Source of the DNA: Scolanthus callimorphus | Taxonomy: Eukaryota > Cnidaria > Anthozoa > Actiniaria > Edwardsiidae | Direction: 5' to 3' | DNA: 64,000 bases | Assembly (NCBI GenBank): GCA_033964015.1 | Contig: JAWWUD010000060.1 | Coordinates: 372,001 to 436,000 of the forward strand | In this document: one piece after another, positions 24,311-61,007 of the stretch | How positions within the stretch are numbered: position 1 is the stretch's first letter | How the letters are laid out: each line of letters opens with the position of its first letter | Translations under genes and position numbers: made by a program | Notes under the pieces: generated by a model | The model's database searches: none | What the model was told of the DNA's origin: nothing | What the model saw: only the letters and a program-made list of their open reading frames with translations

Positions 24311-24814
24311 ACAAAAAAATCGCAGCATCATGCTTTCTACAAAGTATACAAAACATCCCATTTGCTTCTCCGAAGACGAGCCAATGGAACCCTGTTTTCT
24401 TGCAATAGCTCAAATTCTTGTCAAAAATCCAGTGATGCTTCAATTTGTCTTTCGTCTTCATTCGGTGAAGGGAAAACCCATATTCATATAAGCTTTGCTA
24501 TCTTTAGTGCAGCCTTTCTCTGAAGATTTTGTTAAAAGAAGCAACTCACCCTGCGCATAATGCACTGTTTCGGCGCCAATTTGGATTCCAAGGTTGATAA
24601 AAAAATGTTTCGTTTTAGCGCGTTTTAAAAGTAGATGAATCATGTAATGAAAAAAAGCAATGTACATAAACAGGGTCAGTTGGCCTATATAAGCTATTTT
24701 GTACATGAGCAGCTGCAATTTTGAACAAAAAATGTTGGCACAGTTCTCATTTTCCTTTATTACATTTGATACTCCCACAATCCTTGTCGTAGTTCCTTTT
24801 GTTTGCCTCATTAA

Positions 24815-25587
24815 AGTGCTACTCAAGGCTGAAATTTTAATGGCTTATTTTATTGCACATTCAAAATAAGGAAGAATGCCCTTTATTTCGCGTTCATAGC
24901 TCTTTTGGTTTTAGAGGTATTGAATATTTTTACTTATGCAAATTAGCTAAAAATGACGTCACAACAAGACAAGGGCAAAAGAGGCCAACAATGTTTTATG
25001 TATAATTCTGTTTGGGATAGTTAGATTCACTTAAAACTTGGTAATAACAAAGAAGGACAAAAACCACAACCTCTGACATGTTTATTACTGTTTCCATGGT
25101 AACGCTATTGACACTAGGGCTGTCTGTTTAAAAAATAGGAAAAATCTGAAACGTATTCACCTACAAGTGAAGTACTACAATACTTTGACAAAATACTCTG
25201 GGTTGTGTTGATAAACAAATCAGGAACTTTCGAAGACTTTCACAACTTAGGGAATATTTCACAGATTTTACCCAGGAATCACTTCTATAGCCAAACGTGT
25301 TACCATGGAAACAGTAATTAGCATATGGATGTATGAGGTCTTGGTTCTTCTTTGTTATTACCAAGTTTGAAGTGAATCTACTTATCCCAAACAGAATTAT
25401 ACATCAAACATTGTTGGCCTCTTTTGCCCTTGTCTTGTTGTGATGTCATTTTTTGCTAATTTGCATAAGTAAAAATATTGAATATCTCTGTAACCCAAAG
25501 AGCTATGAGCGCGAAATAAGCGACATTCTTCCTTATTTTGAATGTGCAATCAAATAAGTCATTAAAATTTCAGCCTTGAGTAGCTCT
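24815..25587. mobile_element. TTAA-flanked fold-back MITE
   Basis: Ends AGTGCTACTCAAGGCTGAAA and its inverse, flanked by TTAA (24811-24814 and 25588-25591). The arms pair for about 260 bases with few mismatches. No coding sequence. Confidence 0.85.
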
Positions 25588-25591
25588 TTAA

Positions 25592-26193
25592 CGCCATTAT
25601 CTTCCAGCTCCCAAAGGAGCTCAAACGTTTGAATAGCAAAACAAATTCGAGGAGGATTCTGGTAGTAGTGGTATCAAGATGTTCTAAAAGGAATTGTGAA
25701 TTTAATATCAAGTTTTCCGTACAAGACCTATAAGCAGACATCCAACCGATTTAATGTTGGTTCTTTTAGCAGAAAATTGTTTCAGGGATCCCAGGCAAGA
25801 TTGGGACTGGATTCTTGTGAGACATTTTCCGTAGGCCCTAGCCGTTTTTGATAACAAATGTACATTTTTGCCAAGAATTTCGTCCAAGACTGTAGCCCTA
25901 TCTTAACTGGCCAATTTTTATGCGAATGTTTGCTAACTATAAGATCTCAGAATAATATGTAAAACTATTATTTATACTGGATTCTTAACATTACAGGAGA
26001 AAGGACACACGGTTTCTAAATCATGACCTCTCCAACTGCACATCATAGTTAATGGAGTGCAATGGTTGGGAGCCCGGCAAACTTCAAAGGATCGACACAA
26101 TAGCGTCGAGAGGGGCTATCACGTGATATTGACCCTGCAAAATTTTTTGTTTCACCCTCATCTAATATGCATGTTTGGTTGTACACTGAATCG
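25592..26193. other. Downstream flank of the kinase gene
   Basis: No coding signal. A polyadenylation signal for the kinase transcript could lie here, but no clean AATAAA was found on the minus strand. Confidence 0.35.
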
Positions 26194-26349
26194 TAGGCCT
26201 ACGGCAAACGCCGAACTTAAGCCGCTCTTCTTTTGTCGAAACCTTTCCTTTTTCAAAGGATGCCGCTTCATTATACTTTATAATCAAGAAGTTTCTATTG
26301 TTTTGTATTGGAACGGCGCGACTCTGGCACGGCGTTTGCCGTAGGCCTA
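26194..26349. mobile_element. Small MITE just past the RTK stop codon
   Basis: 156 bases with perfect 20-base ends TAGGCCTACGGCAAACGCCG. It lies 117 bases downstream of the kinase stop codon and so probably within the 3' untranslated region. Confidence 0.85.
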
Positions 26350-26465
26350 TGTACAATAACAGGGTGTCAGGTTTCCTAACCATTCTCCTCTATAAACTAT
26401 GTTCACATCTAACAGGATGGCGAACTACGCGCTCGCCGTGGGAGAAGTTAACCACCTATTGCGTT

Positions 26466-48876
<22,411 letters not shown>

Positions 48877-51800
48877 CTGTAAAGGAAATAATCCATTAGG
48901 TACAAAATAAAGCCTAGATATTAATACAGCCATGCGGAGAAATCTATAGTAGTGTCGATAGCTAAAGCAACTGATGTTGATGCAGTCTTCCCGCTCACTT
49001 TTCAACCTTCTTATTTTCACAGGAAATTTCTGCTGACAAACCCATTCATGGGAATGTTGATTTTCACATGGCTATTCATGGGAAATCCGAACAAGTCCCA
49101 TACTTCCACAATGGGAAAGTCAGCTTTCGCGTGAATTGGCTTCTGTAGATACTCCCGTTGTTTGCTAAAAAGGTACAGCATTTAAGGTTATATTTCGGTG
49201 CTCCGGCGCTACACGTAAACCTCTAACTTTTTAAAAGAACTATTTGTTTGCAGTATTACTATTTGCCTCTGTTTTGAGTATTCTGCGAACTCTCGCGTTC
49301 GACTTCTAATGGCGTTCTGGCTTCCGTCAATCAAACTCGGGTCTAATTCGAGATTAGCCGACCGAACGTTAGGATATTTGTTTAGAAAAAGATAGTAAAA
49401 GATGGAGCATAAGTGAATTCTAAAGAGTTTCAAAGTTTGATTGAGGGAAGCCCGAAAGCGTTTTGACGGTTGGAAATCGATCTCGAGAGTTCGCAGAATA
49501 CTCCAAAGAGCTGTACTATAAAATAATTTGGATCTGCAGATGCAACCTTAAAATTCACATTCAATATACAAACCTTTTGCACAAATGTATAACTTCGATA
49601 AAGTTAACATGAAGACACAATATGGTGTGAAGAGCCTTGCAAATGCCATTTTAATCCTAAGATACAGAAGAAATATCAGTGAAACAGTATGGATAAATCG
49701 TTACGTTTGTCGTATTTTCGCCCGATCAACGTTTCCCAGAGAATGAGAGAATGCCAGTGAGCAAACTCCAACAGGACACTTAAACGTATACGCTAACAAC
49801 CGATTTCACTGCTTCTTCCGTTCACAGGCTCATCATGCGACAAGGACTTTCCACCAGTCCACGGTTTGGGTGTAGATTTGCATAACAATTGTCCGTTGCT
49901 AACGGGCAGTTTTAACTAGACAACCGATGACTCTTTGATCCCCAAATACTGAAACACAAACATAAAACTCCTGCGCTCATCCTTTTTTATTTCTGTGTAT
50001 TTTGAAGGATAGAAAACGGCATAGCGAGCAAGTATAAGAGTTGAGCTATCGCATACCAGCAATTGAAATTACGAACACGCATTCACAGCAGTACGACAAG
50101 ACCAGCGTCGACTTGCTGAAATGCGGATTTTTTTTTTTGAACAATTATTTAGGAATAGAGTTAAGAACCGAAATTCACAGCAACACACAAATTAGTCGTT
50201 TCAATTCTTTTGCTTTGGCGAAGCTATATAGACTAGACGAACTTTCGGAAAATCGTACTTCATGAGGCATTTTTAGTAAAAGCTGGCAACAAGTGCCATC
50301 TTATGCAAAATTTTACGCTGAATCCGATTTTTTTTGTTGCCAACGCAGATTTTGCATTTTAAGAGGTGAAATGACGTCATGATTGACAGCTGTCACACAA
50401 ACCTCTACAATGAATTTTTCGCCGGTTTTTCTTTTCAAATTTTAACGGCCAGTGAAATTCAAATGTATAAGTGGCAATGTGACATTCAAAAAATGTATCT
50501 ATATTATGGGATAGGGTGAATGATGGGCGTAGAACGTCATCCAAAATGGCGGATCCAAGATGGCCGCTGTGCCGCCATTTTGGATATCTGTCGATTGTTT
50601 GAGGCCATCACGTTCAAAGGCTAAACTTAAAAAAATAAAAGACAAAACTTAAACGATTCTGCAATACATAAAAAGTAGCAACTGACGATTATGGTGGAAA
50701 GAGAATAATATATAGGTAAATATATGATTGTTAGTGAATTTAGGTAGGAAGCGCAATCCACAAAATTATAGCAAGTTAGTCGTCCCTACTTTAAAAGTTC
50801 TCACTATGACTATAGATTCCAAAGCCTATCACTGAGTCAACTACATCTACGACTATTGTTTTAAATGCATGCAGAATATTCCTCTTACACACACAGGAAT
50901 AATAATGATTAGAAAAAGCAGGGATAAAGGTGGAAATCATTCTATGGCAATTTAGGCGTTGCTCCAGCCTTTTCCGGTTCACGGTTCACGGTTCACTGAT
51001 ACGACAGATAAGACTATATGGAAACCAGCCTTTAGTCTACGGCTCACTAACAAAGCTGCAATTACCTCTGAACACTTTCTATCTGAAATAGCGCACATAA
51101 ACAAAACAGAGCTAAACATCGACGTTTTTTTAGAACATTATCATTTATTTGCGATGATCATAGCTCTATATTTTCAAAGTAAACATATTTTGTAATAGCT
51201 GAACAAATATCAGACTTATTTGTCTCCCATAATAACCTGTTAATTTAAATACAGTGGCGTCTAGAATACCTGGATCGAATCATTTTTACAACCTCTTATG
51301 AAAAGAGTTCAGAGCTGAAATTCGAAGGAACGTTTTGGTTACTATTACTCTCTAATTGAAGAAAAATTGGAAGCTGTAGCATTCGTTTGTGTAGAATTCT
51401 ATTGTTCTATGTGACATCTAGCTTATAATAGCAACCCAAACATCTCAAATGCCCGAGCGAGCCTGCCACTGGGTTGTATGTGATTGGCAGTTACTTACAC
51501 AACTATTTACATTTGAAAAGACGAAGCACAAAATCCTTTGCCCACTAACATGCTATCACGAATCCTGCAATCTGATTGGCTCCGCTACTCGCTATCTATC
51601 ACGCATTAGTATAAACCAACTAATGGTCTATTACAAATCCTGTATTCTGATTGGCTGAGCTACTAATGGTCTATTAGTGATAGACCGTGCCTGGCAAAAC
51701 CACCACCTTTCTTTGCAAGAAAACTTGACTTTTTCAACATAAAATAATGGAATTCATTGCCAAAACTGACCAACTAGTTACTCGGGCTTCCTGTGGAAGG

Positions 51801-52678
51801 CCCGAGTTATAATCTGCCCGGTCTTTTTCAGACGCAAAAAGCAGTTTCAAAATGGCGTAGCCAATCGGTGTGCAGTTCTTAACAGGTTCTTCCCAGCGCA
51901 TCAAAATTTAGCCAATCAGCGCGGAGAATCTATTAATATAAGTTTTTTGCCTCAAACAACTAAACAAACATGGCCGTCGCCGTCAGGTCCGCGTGGAAAG
52001 AAGAATATGAAACCTTCGATTTCTAGCCGACTTGAAACCTAGAAATATGGCTACATTCAATAAATATGGACTCCTGATAGAACAAATTCAGGTGTGACTT
52101 TACCAATGCCATTTATTTACGAATGCGCGAGATTTGCAGGAAACGAAGGAAATTAAGTTATTGTTCGGTCATGGCCTTCGGTCTGATAGAACTGGGCTAA
52201 GACTGCAGCAGAACCGTTCCTCGGGCGAACTCTTACAACTCGTGTCTTTAAATTGCGCCATTTAAAGGATTGTTCTTGTAAGTGCTGTGTCAAAGGAGTT
52301 CGTATTTTATCCCTCTACTTCATCTTCGACACAGGGGCCGCCATTTCTGTTTCGAGTTCACGAACCAAATATAAGCATCAACTGCACCAAAGTATGGATT
52401 CATCAGTTGAACGACAGGGAAAATTCAACTCACAATGGACTTCCAAATTGGGAATTGCAAGTGTATTTAGCAGTGTAAAACTTTCGAGGGAAAACACCAA
52501 AAGTCTATCTCTTCGAGAAACGCACAATGAAAGGACGAAAGTTAATCGCAGTTTGTAATAAACAGTGATTATGAAATGTTTACGAACTGTGGGGAGGCTG
52601 GAACCAGCTCCAAAGGTCCCCAAGACACAACCCCAAGACACAACTCAGGAGGCAACTTTACCCGATGAAGCAACTTTT
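48877..52678. other. No exon found, MITE debris
   Basis: Upstream of the first known kinase exon. Contains an inverted repeat around gagagttcgcagaatactc (49257-49502) and gccgccattttggat/atccaagatggccg near 50560. No signal-peptide exon could be supported. Confidence 0.4.
51539..51700. repeat. MITE remnant related to 55500-55600
   Basis: cccactaacatgctatcacg followed by TCTGATTGGCT recurs almost unchanged at 55508. It also has two tctgattggct boxes about 80 bases apart and a palindromic GGTCTATTA pair. Confidence 0.5.
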
Positions 52679-53121
52679 ATGCACTAGTCATTTGTTTCCA
52701 CCGACCCCCAACCCCCGCGACATTGCAGGGGAATATGAAACAGATGTTGTCAAATTTGAAATAATTCCACCGCCTACCAGAACCAGGGAGAACGCCTTGG
52801 CAAATTCCCTACACCCCGGGGAAACATTTCCTACACCCAAGGGACAAATTCCACCCTCCACAAGATGGATACAAAAAAACTTTCCTAATAAGTACTATCA
52901 AAACCAGTAGAGTGTCTTTGCCAAAATGAAAAAGACAGGTGTTTTGTTTCCCCCGCCATTCCCCCTGCCGGTTATCTGAGCCATAGCAAATTTGAAGTAA
53001 ACTCCCTGGGGATCGGGGCAAGAATACAAGACAAACCACTGATATTTCCCCCACTATTGCCTGGCAAAAGCCCCGCATGTCGCGGGGGTTCGGGGTCAGT
53101 GGAAGCAAATGACTAGTGCAT
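52679..53121. mobile_element. Palindromic MITE
   Basis: Ends ATGCACTAGTCATTTG-TTCC and its inverse; arms pair over about 60 bases, including CCCCGCGACAT. Non-coding. Confidence 0.85.
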
Positions 53122-53839
53122 TACTACAATGCAGATGGAATTTATTTGGTAAAAACTGAATGGATGTTAATATTAATTGAGACAATTGGATGAAAATCTT
53201 GCTAATGTTGAATGTGACATTTTTATGGAAATTCAGTAAAAAAAATTAGTTTAGGAAGGCATTGTGGAGCAACTGTTAGAGAAGGCATTTTACCCATGGG
53301 GTGCTTATCAGATGGGATTTGCAGTATACACAGGGGTCATCTCCAGTGTAAGAACCATTCCCTGAAGACACCTGTATTTAATTACTATTTAAGACAGGTT
53401 ATTTTACAACTTTAAGAAACATTTGGTCAAAAATAACTTATTTGTAGATTTGTGGTGCACATTTCGAAATATCACAAAGGCAGAGGACTGGGTTCGCGCC
53501 GCCACAGAAATAAGCGTTCAAAAATGAAAAAAATTCTATAGAATCTATATAGGCTTTGATTGACATCACCATTTCAGGTGCAAACAATATGTCCATCTGT
53601 AAAAATTAAAGTTTATTGTCTCAGCTTCCTCTGGAAATTTTTTACCGGCACGATAATACAGGAACACTACTATGAAGACCTTTGCAATAAGACTAAATGC
53701 AAAGCAACAACTTTTTTATTTCAAGTAACAAGTTTTTTGGCCGCTTTCTGGCAAAATTACTCGAAGTTCTAAAAAAATCTGTCTTAATCATGATTGGCTC
53801 AACCTTTGTTCTACCAACAAAGAAAGCTTTATGATGCAG

Positions 53840-54010
53840 CTGGTGAGTTCTTACACAGGAGATGAGCCTAATATTTTACATGGGTGTACGGAGATACAAG
53901 TTTTATCTTCAAGTGTTGAAGTCAATCTCTTATAAGTGAGCGCAGGGAATGACTGAGAGATTGAGATTGAACACGAGAAGATAAAAGTTGTATCTCCAAG
54001 CGTTCTGTTT
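53840..54010. repeat. Imperfect palindrome
   Basis: gagatacaagttttatcttc pairs with gaagataaaagttgtatctc about 100 bases away, and caatctctta with the inner part. Probable MITE remnant. Confidence 0.5.
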
Positions 54011-54529
54011 ATTATAGTAGATATTGATGAAATAAATTTGAAAACAAATGCAAAGCCTTTGTATTAAAACCAAATCAACAGACCAGCAAACCGCTTCTGG
54101 CACGGAAACTCTCGCTTGATGAATTTTGTACCCTGGTCCCAGGGTGAAGTTTCTGTGTTTTCGAACCAAGTTTGAAGTTGTATTTGAGTTATTTCACTGT
54201 AGTTTGTTTTGCTTCAGTGTTTCTTGCTGAAACATCACCCTGGGGACAATCACTAGGATTCCAAAGATGCAGGAAACTGTTGGCCCTCCCAAATGCAAAA
54301 GACATTTTTAATCTATGTTCATGTTATAATAGCAGTGCAAGATTCGATATGTCTTCCGTTTAGGGAAAAAGAACCTGAAAGTTACTTCATATGTGTATGT
54401 TTTACATAGATATGTACATTATTTTATAATCCAAGATAATAATTATTTTGTCAAGTTGAATGTTACTTAAGTGTTATTGGTAAATCCAGAGATCCTATTA
54501 CAGGGCTGTAGCATTAGCCTCCAAACACT

Positions 54530-55130
54530 CAAAAACTGGGGGGACAACATAATAAAGAACTGAAGTCAGTTTTTAAGGAAAATTTGTAAAACTCTAAATT
54601 TAGAGCCCTGCATGTAAAATTACCACATTGGGGAAACTGATTGGGAAAAAACTTGGGGTGCATGGGCCTCCCTGACCCTTTGATTACTATGGCCCTATAT
54701 TACCCTAGCCACGTTTGCATAAAAAATGACCCTCCCATTTATCATTTGCACAAATTTTTTGACCCTCCCTTTTTCACCTGCATGAAAATTAGAGACCCTC
54801 CCAACCCCCTCTAATTTATGGCCAGTCCCTTAGTGCTTATCAGAATTGTCAAGAATGTACTGGAGGCATTTCAGGGTAAAGCCTTCTCTGCGATTTACAG
54901 TATATGTTTTGAAACTGTGGTAATGCGAAGATGGTTAGGGACTGCTCATAAATTAGAGGGGGGGAGGGCTGGTGCATTTTTATTTTTGTCTACGTTATTT
55001 TGGAAAACCTCCCCTGACAAGATGCAGGAAAACTGTTGGCCCTCCCAAATGCGGTGACATATTTAATGGTGACCCTCCCCAATCATTGACTGGATCTAGA
55101 TATTGCTAAGGGACGGACCATTTGATATTT
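54530..55130. repeat. GACCCTCCC-type inverted repeat
   Basis: GACCCTCCC words on the left (54728-54815) and GGCCCTCCC/GACCCTCCCC on the right (55039-55080), with CCCCCTCTAATTTATG at 54805 pairing with CATAAATTAGAGGGGG at 54947. A decayed inverted-repeat element. Confidence 0.45.
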
Positions 55131-55199
55131 GATGGGGGGGAGTGGCTAATTTTTTTTGACGTGCTCTTTGCTTTTGACTTTTTTGCACGCCCCTTGTAG

Positions 55200-55760
55200 A
55201 TCTAAAGAGAAGCCCGAGTTCACGCATTTAATGCGTCTAGTTGGTTTATACTAAAACAATTAGACCTCTCGTCCTCATGTGCTATGATGTCAATAGACCA
55301 TTCGGCCTTCGGCCTCATGGTCTATTCATCATAGCACATTCAGCCTCGAGGTCTAATTGTTAATTAGTATCACCCAACTAGTAGACTATTGCCAATCTCT
55401 CTGGAACATCTCCGAAACAAAATTTTGCTATCACTTTTGCACGAAATTTCAAAATTCACTGGAGAAACACAGGTAATCTCATCGATATCTATATAATATT
55501 AGTAGAGACCCACTAGCATGCTATCACGAACCCTGCATCTGATTGGCTACGCTACTAGAGGACTATTATCAATAGACCTCTAGTAGCGAAAGCGCCGATT
55601 TTGAACAAAAACAATGGCGGCCGCTTCTCGTTTTGCCAAGTTTTTTGGTGATTTTTTAACACAATTTTTCACTTCTTTGTCCAACTAGCTGGGTAATACT
55701 AAAACATTGTAGACCTCTCGCCCTTTCGGGCTCGAGGTCTAATAGTTAAATAGGTAGTGA
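55200..55760. repeat. AGACCTC/GAGGTCTA palindrome cluster
   Basis: Several hairpins share the ends AGACCTCTCG and CGAGGTCTAA (55262-55353 and 55710-55741). A TCTGATTGGCT motif lies between them. Related sequence, with GTCTATTA and TCTGATTGGCT, is at 51539-51700. Confidence 0.5.
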
Positions 55761-58700
55761 TTAGCGAAAACGCTAGCGCAAAACTTCGTAAAACCATGAA
55801 AATAAATGCGGTTTTTTGCATCAACTCGAAGGTCGTATGCTATTGGATTTCTACTAAAACAATTAGACCATTTTCGTTTATTGTTGATAATGATGCCACA
55901 GCAACATTCAAATACTTTCCTCCTACCTCAATATCATATATGCGTTCACGTCATGTCACGATTAATATCCCTTTCTGTCACGTAAACCGCAGAATCGCTT
56001 TGATGATTAAAAAATAATTTAATTGACACTTGGCAATTTTGTTAATTGTTCAAAAAAATACAAGACAATGTTAAGACATAAAACGTGTTAAAATTCCTGC
56101 AACAGGAACCATTACATCTTGTCGCAACTGTTTTATGAAAACTGTTGATGCATTTAATAACTAGAAATTTTCCATGAAATAAGGAGGTCCGTATTTATGG
56201 TATATTTCAAGACATATTACGGCTCTTCTGTTATGGTTGGACCAAGCGAAAGGAAAGCAAAAAGAACTGTTCAGTACAAAATGTCAAAATGTGAAAGTTC
56301 TAAATCACAGTCATGACAAAGGAATTTAAGGAATAATTGTGCAGGCGGAAACGTCATAAAGCCGATTATTTTCATCTCCATGCGAAAGGTTAGCCGTCTA
56401 CAAAGATACCCTAACAACCTAAAAATCTGCAGTTGAATCTGCGTTGCTGGGAATTAATTTCATTGTTTAACACCAATATAGTTGAAACAGTAAATGTATT
56501 GTTGTTTCATTGCAGATGTCAATAGAAGTTAGCAAAGATATGTAAATGGAGTTCTTTGGAGATAAATGGGTCGCCCGATGTGTGGCTGAGCGCAGCCAAA
56601 ATAAAGAAGTTCCCAAAATTTAGATGTGAAGAAGTTGCATTAAATATAGTCAGCATCTCTGATGTGGCTAATTAGGAACAGACACTGTTTTCCATTTGTC
56701 TAGCGTGGTAGAATAACTGCATGAAACAATAACACATATCAAGTCCACTGAAACTGCACTCAAACGACCCTGTTAACGAAAGAGGCAATATTTCAATGCA
56801 AATAAACAAAACTCGCTGTATCTCTTTCGCATTATCATTACGTAGAAAAACATACAGTGTAATACAACTGACTTGTTTCTTACCTTTTTAGTCCAGTAGA
56901 TTGCAATTAAAATCGTTCACAAAGTATGTATGATATTGAACCTTTTCGCTAAGCCCAGAGTGTCTGTTTCCTTGCGTGACTTCTCGTGTTACAACTTCCT
57001 ATTTCCTGATCCGTGATCATTTCCATGTCAAGTCTTTTTGTTACTGTTGACGTTACATGAAACGCAAGCTGAATTTGACGCGTGACAACTAGAGCTAGGC
57101 TCTTTGAATTCGACGGATGTGCTTAGCTGGCTAATAGTGCGTTTTTCTGATGACAGTCGAAAGTAAACCAGACTTGCGTTTTGTAAACGATCCTATTGGT
57201 TCTTTGTTTTGCCAGCCAATCAGAATGAGAATAAACACCAACAGCGCAGCGAATGTTTATTTTTTCTTGTGTCACGACGAAAGTCCGTTCTACTTTGCTG
57301 CCTGATTGATCAGTTTACCTTGTTTCCCTTTTGTTTCGCTTCTGATTGGCTAATTTCATTTACTCAGTAAGCGAGTCGGGTGTTGGCGCACAGAAAATAA
57401 TTTGAGTAAAGAGGTTCTTTCAAATTTTGTTAAAAAAGTAACGCCGAAAATATACTAGTTATGTTTTTTTTATTAAACCTCGTAAAGGTTACGGTCTACC
57501 TTCGGGGTACTTTTTGGTTAAAATGACATAAAACGTAGATGAATCCTCACACTTGTTTTCATATTTTCAATATTTCTATTGGCCTAGAACTCAGATACAC
57601 TCGAGAAAGGATGATATGCACATTTTCCACTGTGTTTTTCATGGTCAAGAACCTGGAAACAAGGCAGACAAGACACCACAGGAAGCTTGGTTCGATGTCT
57701 AAAAAGGACGCATGTTTGAATCACAATACTGATAAAGTACAAATTCATGGTCTAGTTGAAAGTATAAGTACAAATAATCACAAAGTGTTTTGAAATTTTG
57801 CTTTTTTGCACTTGGGATTTAATAATTATGCGAACAACAAAAAGCAAAGAGTTTGAGTAGGCTATCCTTGTGAGTTGATGTGTTGCTTTCATTTTTTTTG
57901 TTACAAGATTGAAAAAATACTTCTGGAAAGGTGGTATGTTTATATGAACCAAGTCACAGGCAGGCTAGATATGACCTCTTAAATTCCAGGGTTTTTTTCA
58001 CAGTGCTTAGTGCAAATGGAGTCTAGAGTTACAGGATGGGTTAGCTGATGCCCTGGAAAAAGTCTTGGCTACCTTCTTGCACCTTGTGTTGCAATTCATG
58101 TGTAAACCAACCCTAGCATCAGCACCTGAGAACTGAAAAAAAAATCAGAGTCAAACGGGACACCTACAGCTAAGTAGCCTAGTCAATAAAAGAAATTTAC
58201 AGGCTTGGAGGGTTGGATCATCAAATACCATAACTGATACCTTAAAGTACCTTAAAAGTCCTTGAAACAGCATTTAAAATTCCACAGAAAATTTAGAGTG
58301 TGGTGACAAATCTTAACCTAAGTCTGAATTCTAAGATTCCAGACCTCTAGCAAGAAAATCAGAAAATCATTCATTTCATGGAATCTATAAGACCAGGGAC
58401 TTAAAAAATCTGGAGAATGTCTTGAATGGCTAAATTTCCTGAAATATTCCCGGGAGAATTACAGCAAATGTATGGCAGTCATCTTGAAGTTTTGCTGGGA
58501 AACGAAGTGAAAACTCTTGAGATGCCTGGCAAAACCGGGAGAGTTGACATTTCTGTAAGACCCATGCATGAAAAAAGAAAGATGATAGTATCTTTTGCAT
58601 AATAGCATATTCCAGGTAGAAGTAAATAAGAAAATTCGTTCCTCCCTGCCCCTTTGGAGTCAGATTGGTTGTCCGTAGGCAGGGTTAGAACTTTGTTTCT

Positions 58701-60600
58701 TTAGAATTAGGTTGTAGAAATGAAATCTACAAGCTAAATCGGCATAAAAAAATGCACAGTGAATAAAAGCGTCTTGGTCAACTGAAAGACAAACGTGTTT
58801 CCACTGTTTTAAAGTATTTACTGTTGTAATAACATTTTTTCTCAACATAGATCAGGCCGAGACATTTTCTTTATTTGAAGGCAGCTTGTTAGGAAATGTG
58901 AGCGATTTTTCTCCCACGCTCTATACATGAAAATTAGCTTGTAGGCATTTCGAACTGTGGTAGAGGAAAACCAGCAAATGTCCAGGGGTTTGGGGGATTT
59001 TTTTTTATTGCCAAATCTTGTTGTGCCTGAGAACTTTGTTATGCATGTGAGCAGATAAAATCAAGAAAATCCCTTGCATTTTCTAGCAAACTGCCTAATA
59101 AATAAAATGTCTTAGCCTGATCTCTGTTAACAAAAAATGACATTACCAGTGGATTAAAAGAGTGGAAAATGCTTTTGGCTTTCAGCTGGCTGTGATGCTG
59201 GCCACCAACTTTAAGCTTTATTATCATGATACAATAATACAGTCAATCATTATTGATTTCTGTCTCTGATTTCAAGCCAATGCACACCCCTTTTCAGCAA
59301 AAAAGTCTTCACCAAAACACACAGTCTCATCCACAAAGCTAAGCTTCAAATATTGAGTTAATTAAATCTAATTTCCAATAGTCAAATTAAAGAGAGTTGC
59401 TGAATGAATCACAGCTGGGGACTGAAACACAATTCCAATGTGTATTTTCAATTATCTTATGCAAGTACAAGGGATACGAAGTAGATAGAGTAGTTTAAAT
59501 ATGATATCCTAGCGATTCATGTGTTGCATTTTCAATGGAGAACATGCGCCCTATAAGCAAAGAGATCAGCAAAGTTAATCCAGTGGAGTGGTTAGGAAAC
59601 CTGACACCCTGTTATTGTACTATCTCTTTGTTCAGTTTTTCTGTGGAATCCTTTTGTCTGTGCACTGTCACGGTACATGAGTACCAAAATCCAGCCAATA
59701 AGATGCAAGTGTACTTTCACCTACGCACATCATATGAGCTTGAAACAAAAGATTGTGCACTCTCAATGTCACGTGATAGCCCCTCTGAACATCCAACCCA
59801 CGCTAATGTGTTGTTCCTTTGAAGTTTGCCGGGCTTCCTAACCATTTCCCTCTATAAACTATGAGATCAGCAAAGCACTCAACTTTGGAACTTACTTTTA
59901 AACTTACCTGAATATCGTATCTTTTCTTCTTGAAGGAATGTTGATGCCAAAGCCTTGCTGTCGTTAGAAACTTATTCAGCTCCAAGGATGTCCTTGAGAA
60001 GCGAGTCGTACATTGTTCTTTCCATGTACAAATGTTGAGACTGTAAAGGCTGGCTAAATTCCGTGAGAATTCCGTGTCTATGACAATTTAATTTATTCTG
60101 TGTTGAGCTGTAACAAAGCTGCAAATTATTTTCCTTGTTTTTGTATTATCTAGAATGATTCATAGCTTAATTTTAAACCTCTTAGTCTTTCTGTTATGAT
60201 CATCCGGGCTGAAAAACCAATTTATCGATTACTCATCCTTCCCTGATCCCAGTCCATTCTGTCAGCAACCAAAGACAGGTAACCCAAAGGCTTCGTGTAT
60301 CTTTTTCGAACATCCCCGAAAGTTCTTTCAAAGTTTTATGGCCAATAACAATGATACAAGCTAGAAGAAATTGCAGATGGCGCACGAAATCTTGACTTGC
60401 ACGGCGAATTTGGTAACCCATGGCAACACACCATGTACGCACTCAGAAATAAGCCGACGGTACTTAGACCAGCGGCTGTCCAACGGAAAATAAAACCACT
60501 CGAATACAGCTCGAAGGGTTAGTTTTATTCCTTTTGTTTTATTTTCACACATTAGCCTATGGGGCTCCACAGGAGTTCCGCTAACTTTATAAAAATATCT
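55761..60600. other. Long gene-poor stretch
   Basis: No frame over 100 codons and no family motif on either strand. CCAATCAGAAT and TCTGATTGGCT motifs at 57210-57350 mark another MITE remnant. The missing 5' exons of the kinase gene could lie here but are not visible. Confidence 0.4.
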
Positions 60601-60779
60601 CTATATTAATACTTAAGCCAAATCGTGTCCGCACTCGCACCGCTTAGCCCTGAGGCTGTGCCGCCAAAAAAAGTTCGCAAACCTGAAGAGGAGCTGGAAA
60701 TCTGGACCGTGGGCGTGTTTTTGTTGGAAAAGATTCACCCTGGGCAAAGTTCTAATTCAAGCGATTTCTTAAGCGAGGG
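60601..60779 (+). repeat. Dispersed repeat C, copy 2
   Basis: Close copy of 34366-34549. The + frame reads PLSPEAVPPKKVRKPEEELE and IWTVGVFLLEKIHPGQ and ends where the GGGCTGTTA repeats begin. Confidence 0.7.
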
Positions 60780-60945
60780 CTGTTAGGGCTGTGAGGGCTG
60801 TAAGGACTGTAAGGGCTGTTAGGGCTGTAGGTGTTGATCATTATGTGCCCTGCCTTTTAGATGTGGGAGTAAGGAATGCTTCCTCCCTGCTGTTTGTCCC
60901 TAACGGCAGCCCTATGCTTTTTGGGACTGTTAGGGCTGTTAGGCC
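60776..60945 (+). repeat. GGGCTGTTA minisatellite
   Basis: Nine-base units (gggctgtta, gggctgtga, gggctgtaa) run from 60776 to 60834 and return at 60925-60945. TTAGGG occurs within but the array is not telomeric. Confidence 0.75.
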
Positions 60946-61007
60946 TTACAGCAGCCCGAACAAGAATTTCCCTCTCCTATTTCTTGACTCATATGACCCC
61001 TGAGAAA

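Noticed and set aside
49209..49433. Frame MKLFRIHLCSIFYYLFL as the missing signal-peptide exon of the kinase
   Set aside because: Part of it is in an inverted repeat (gagttcgcagaatactc), and no donor in the phase needed for the 48876 exon was found.
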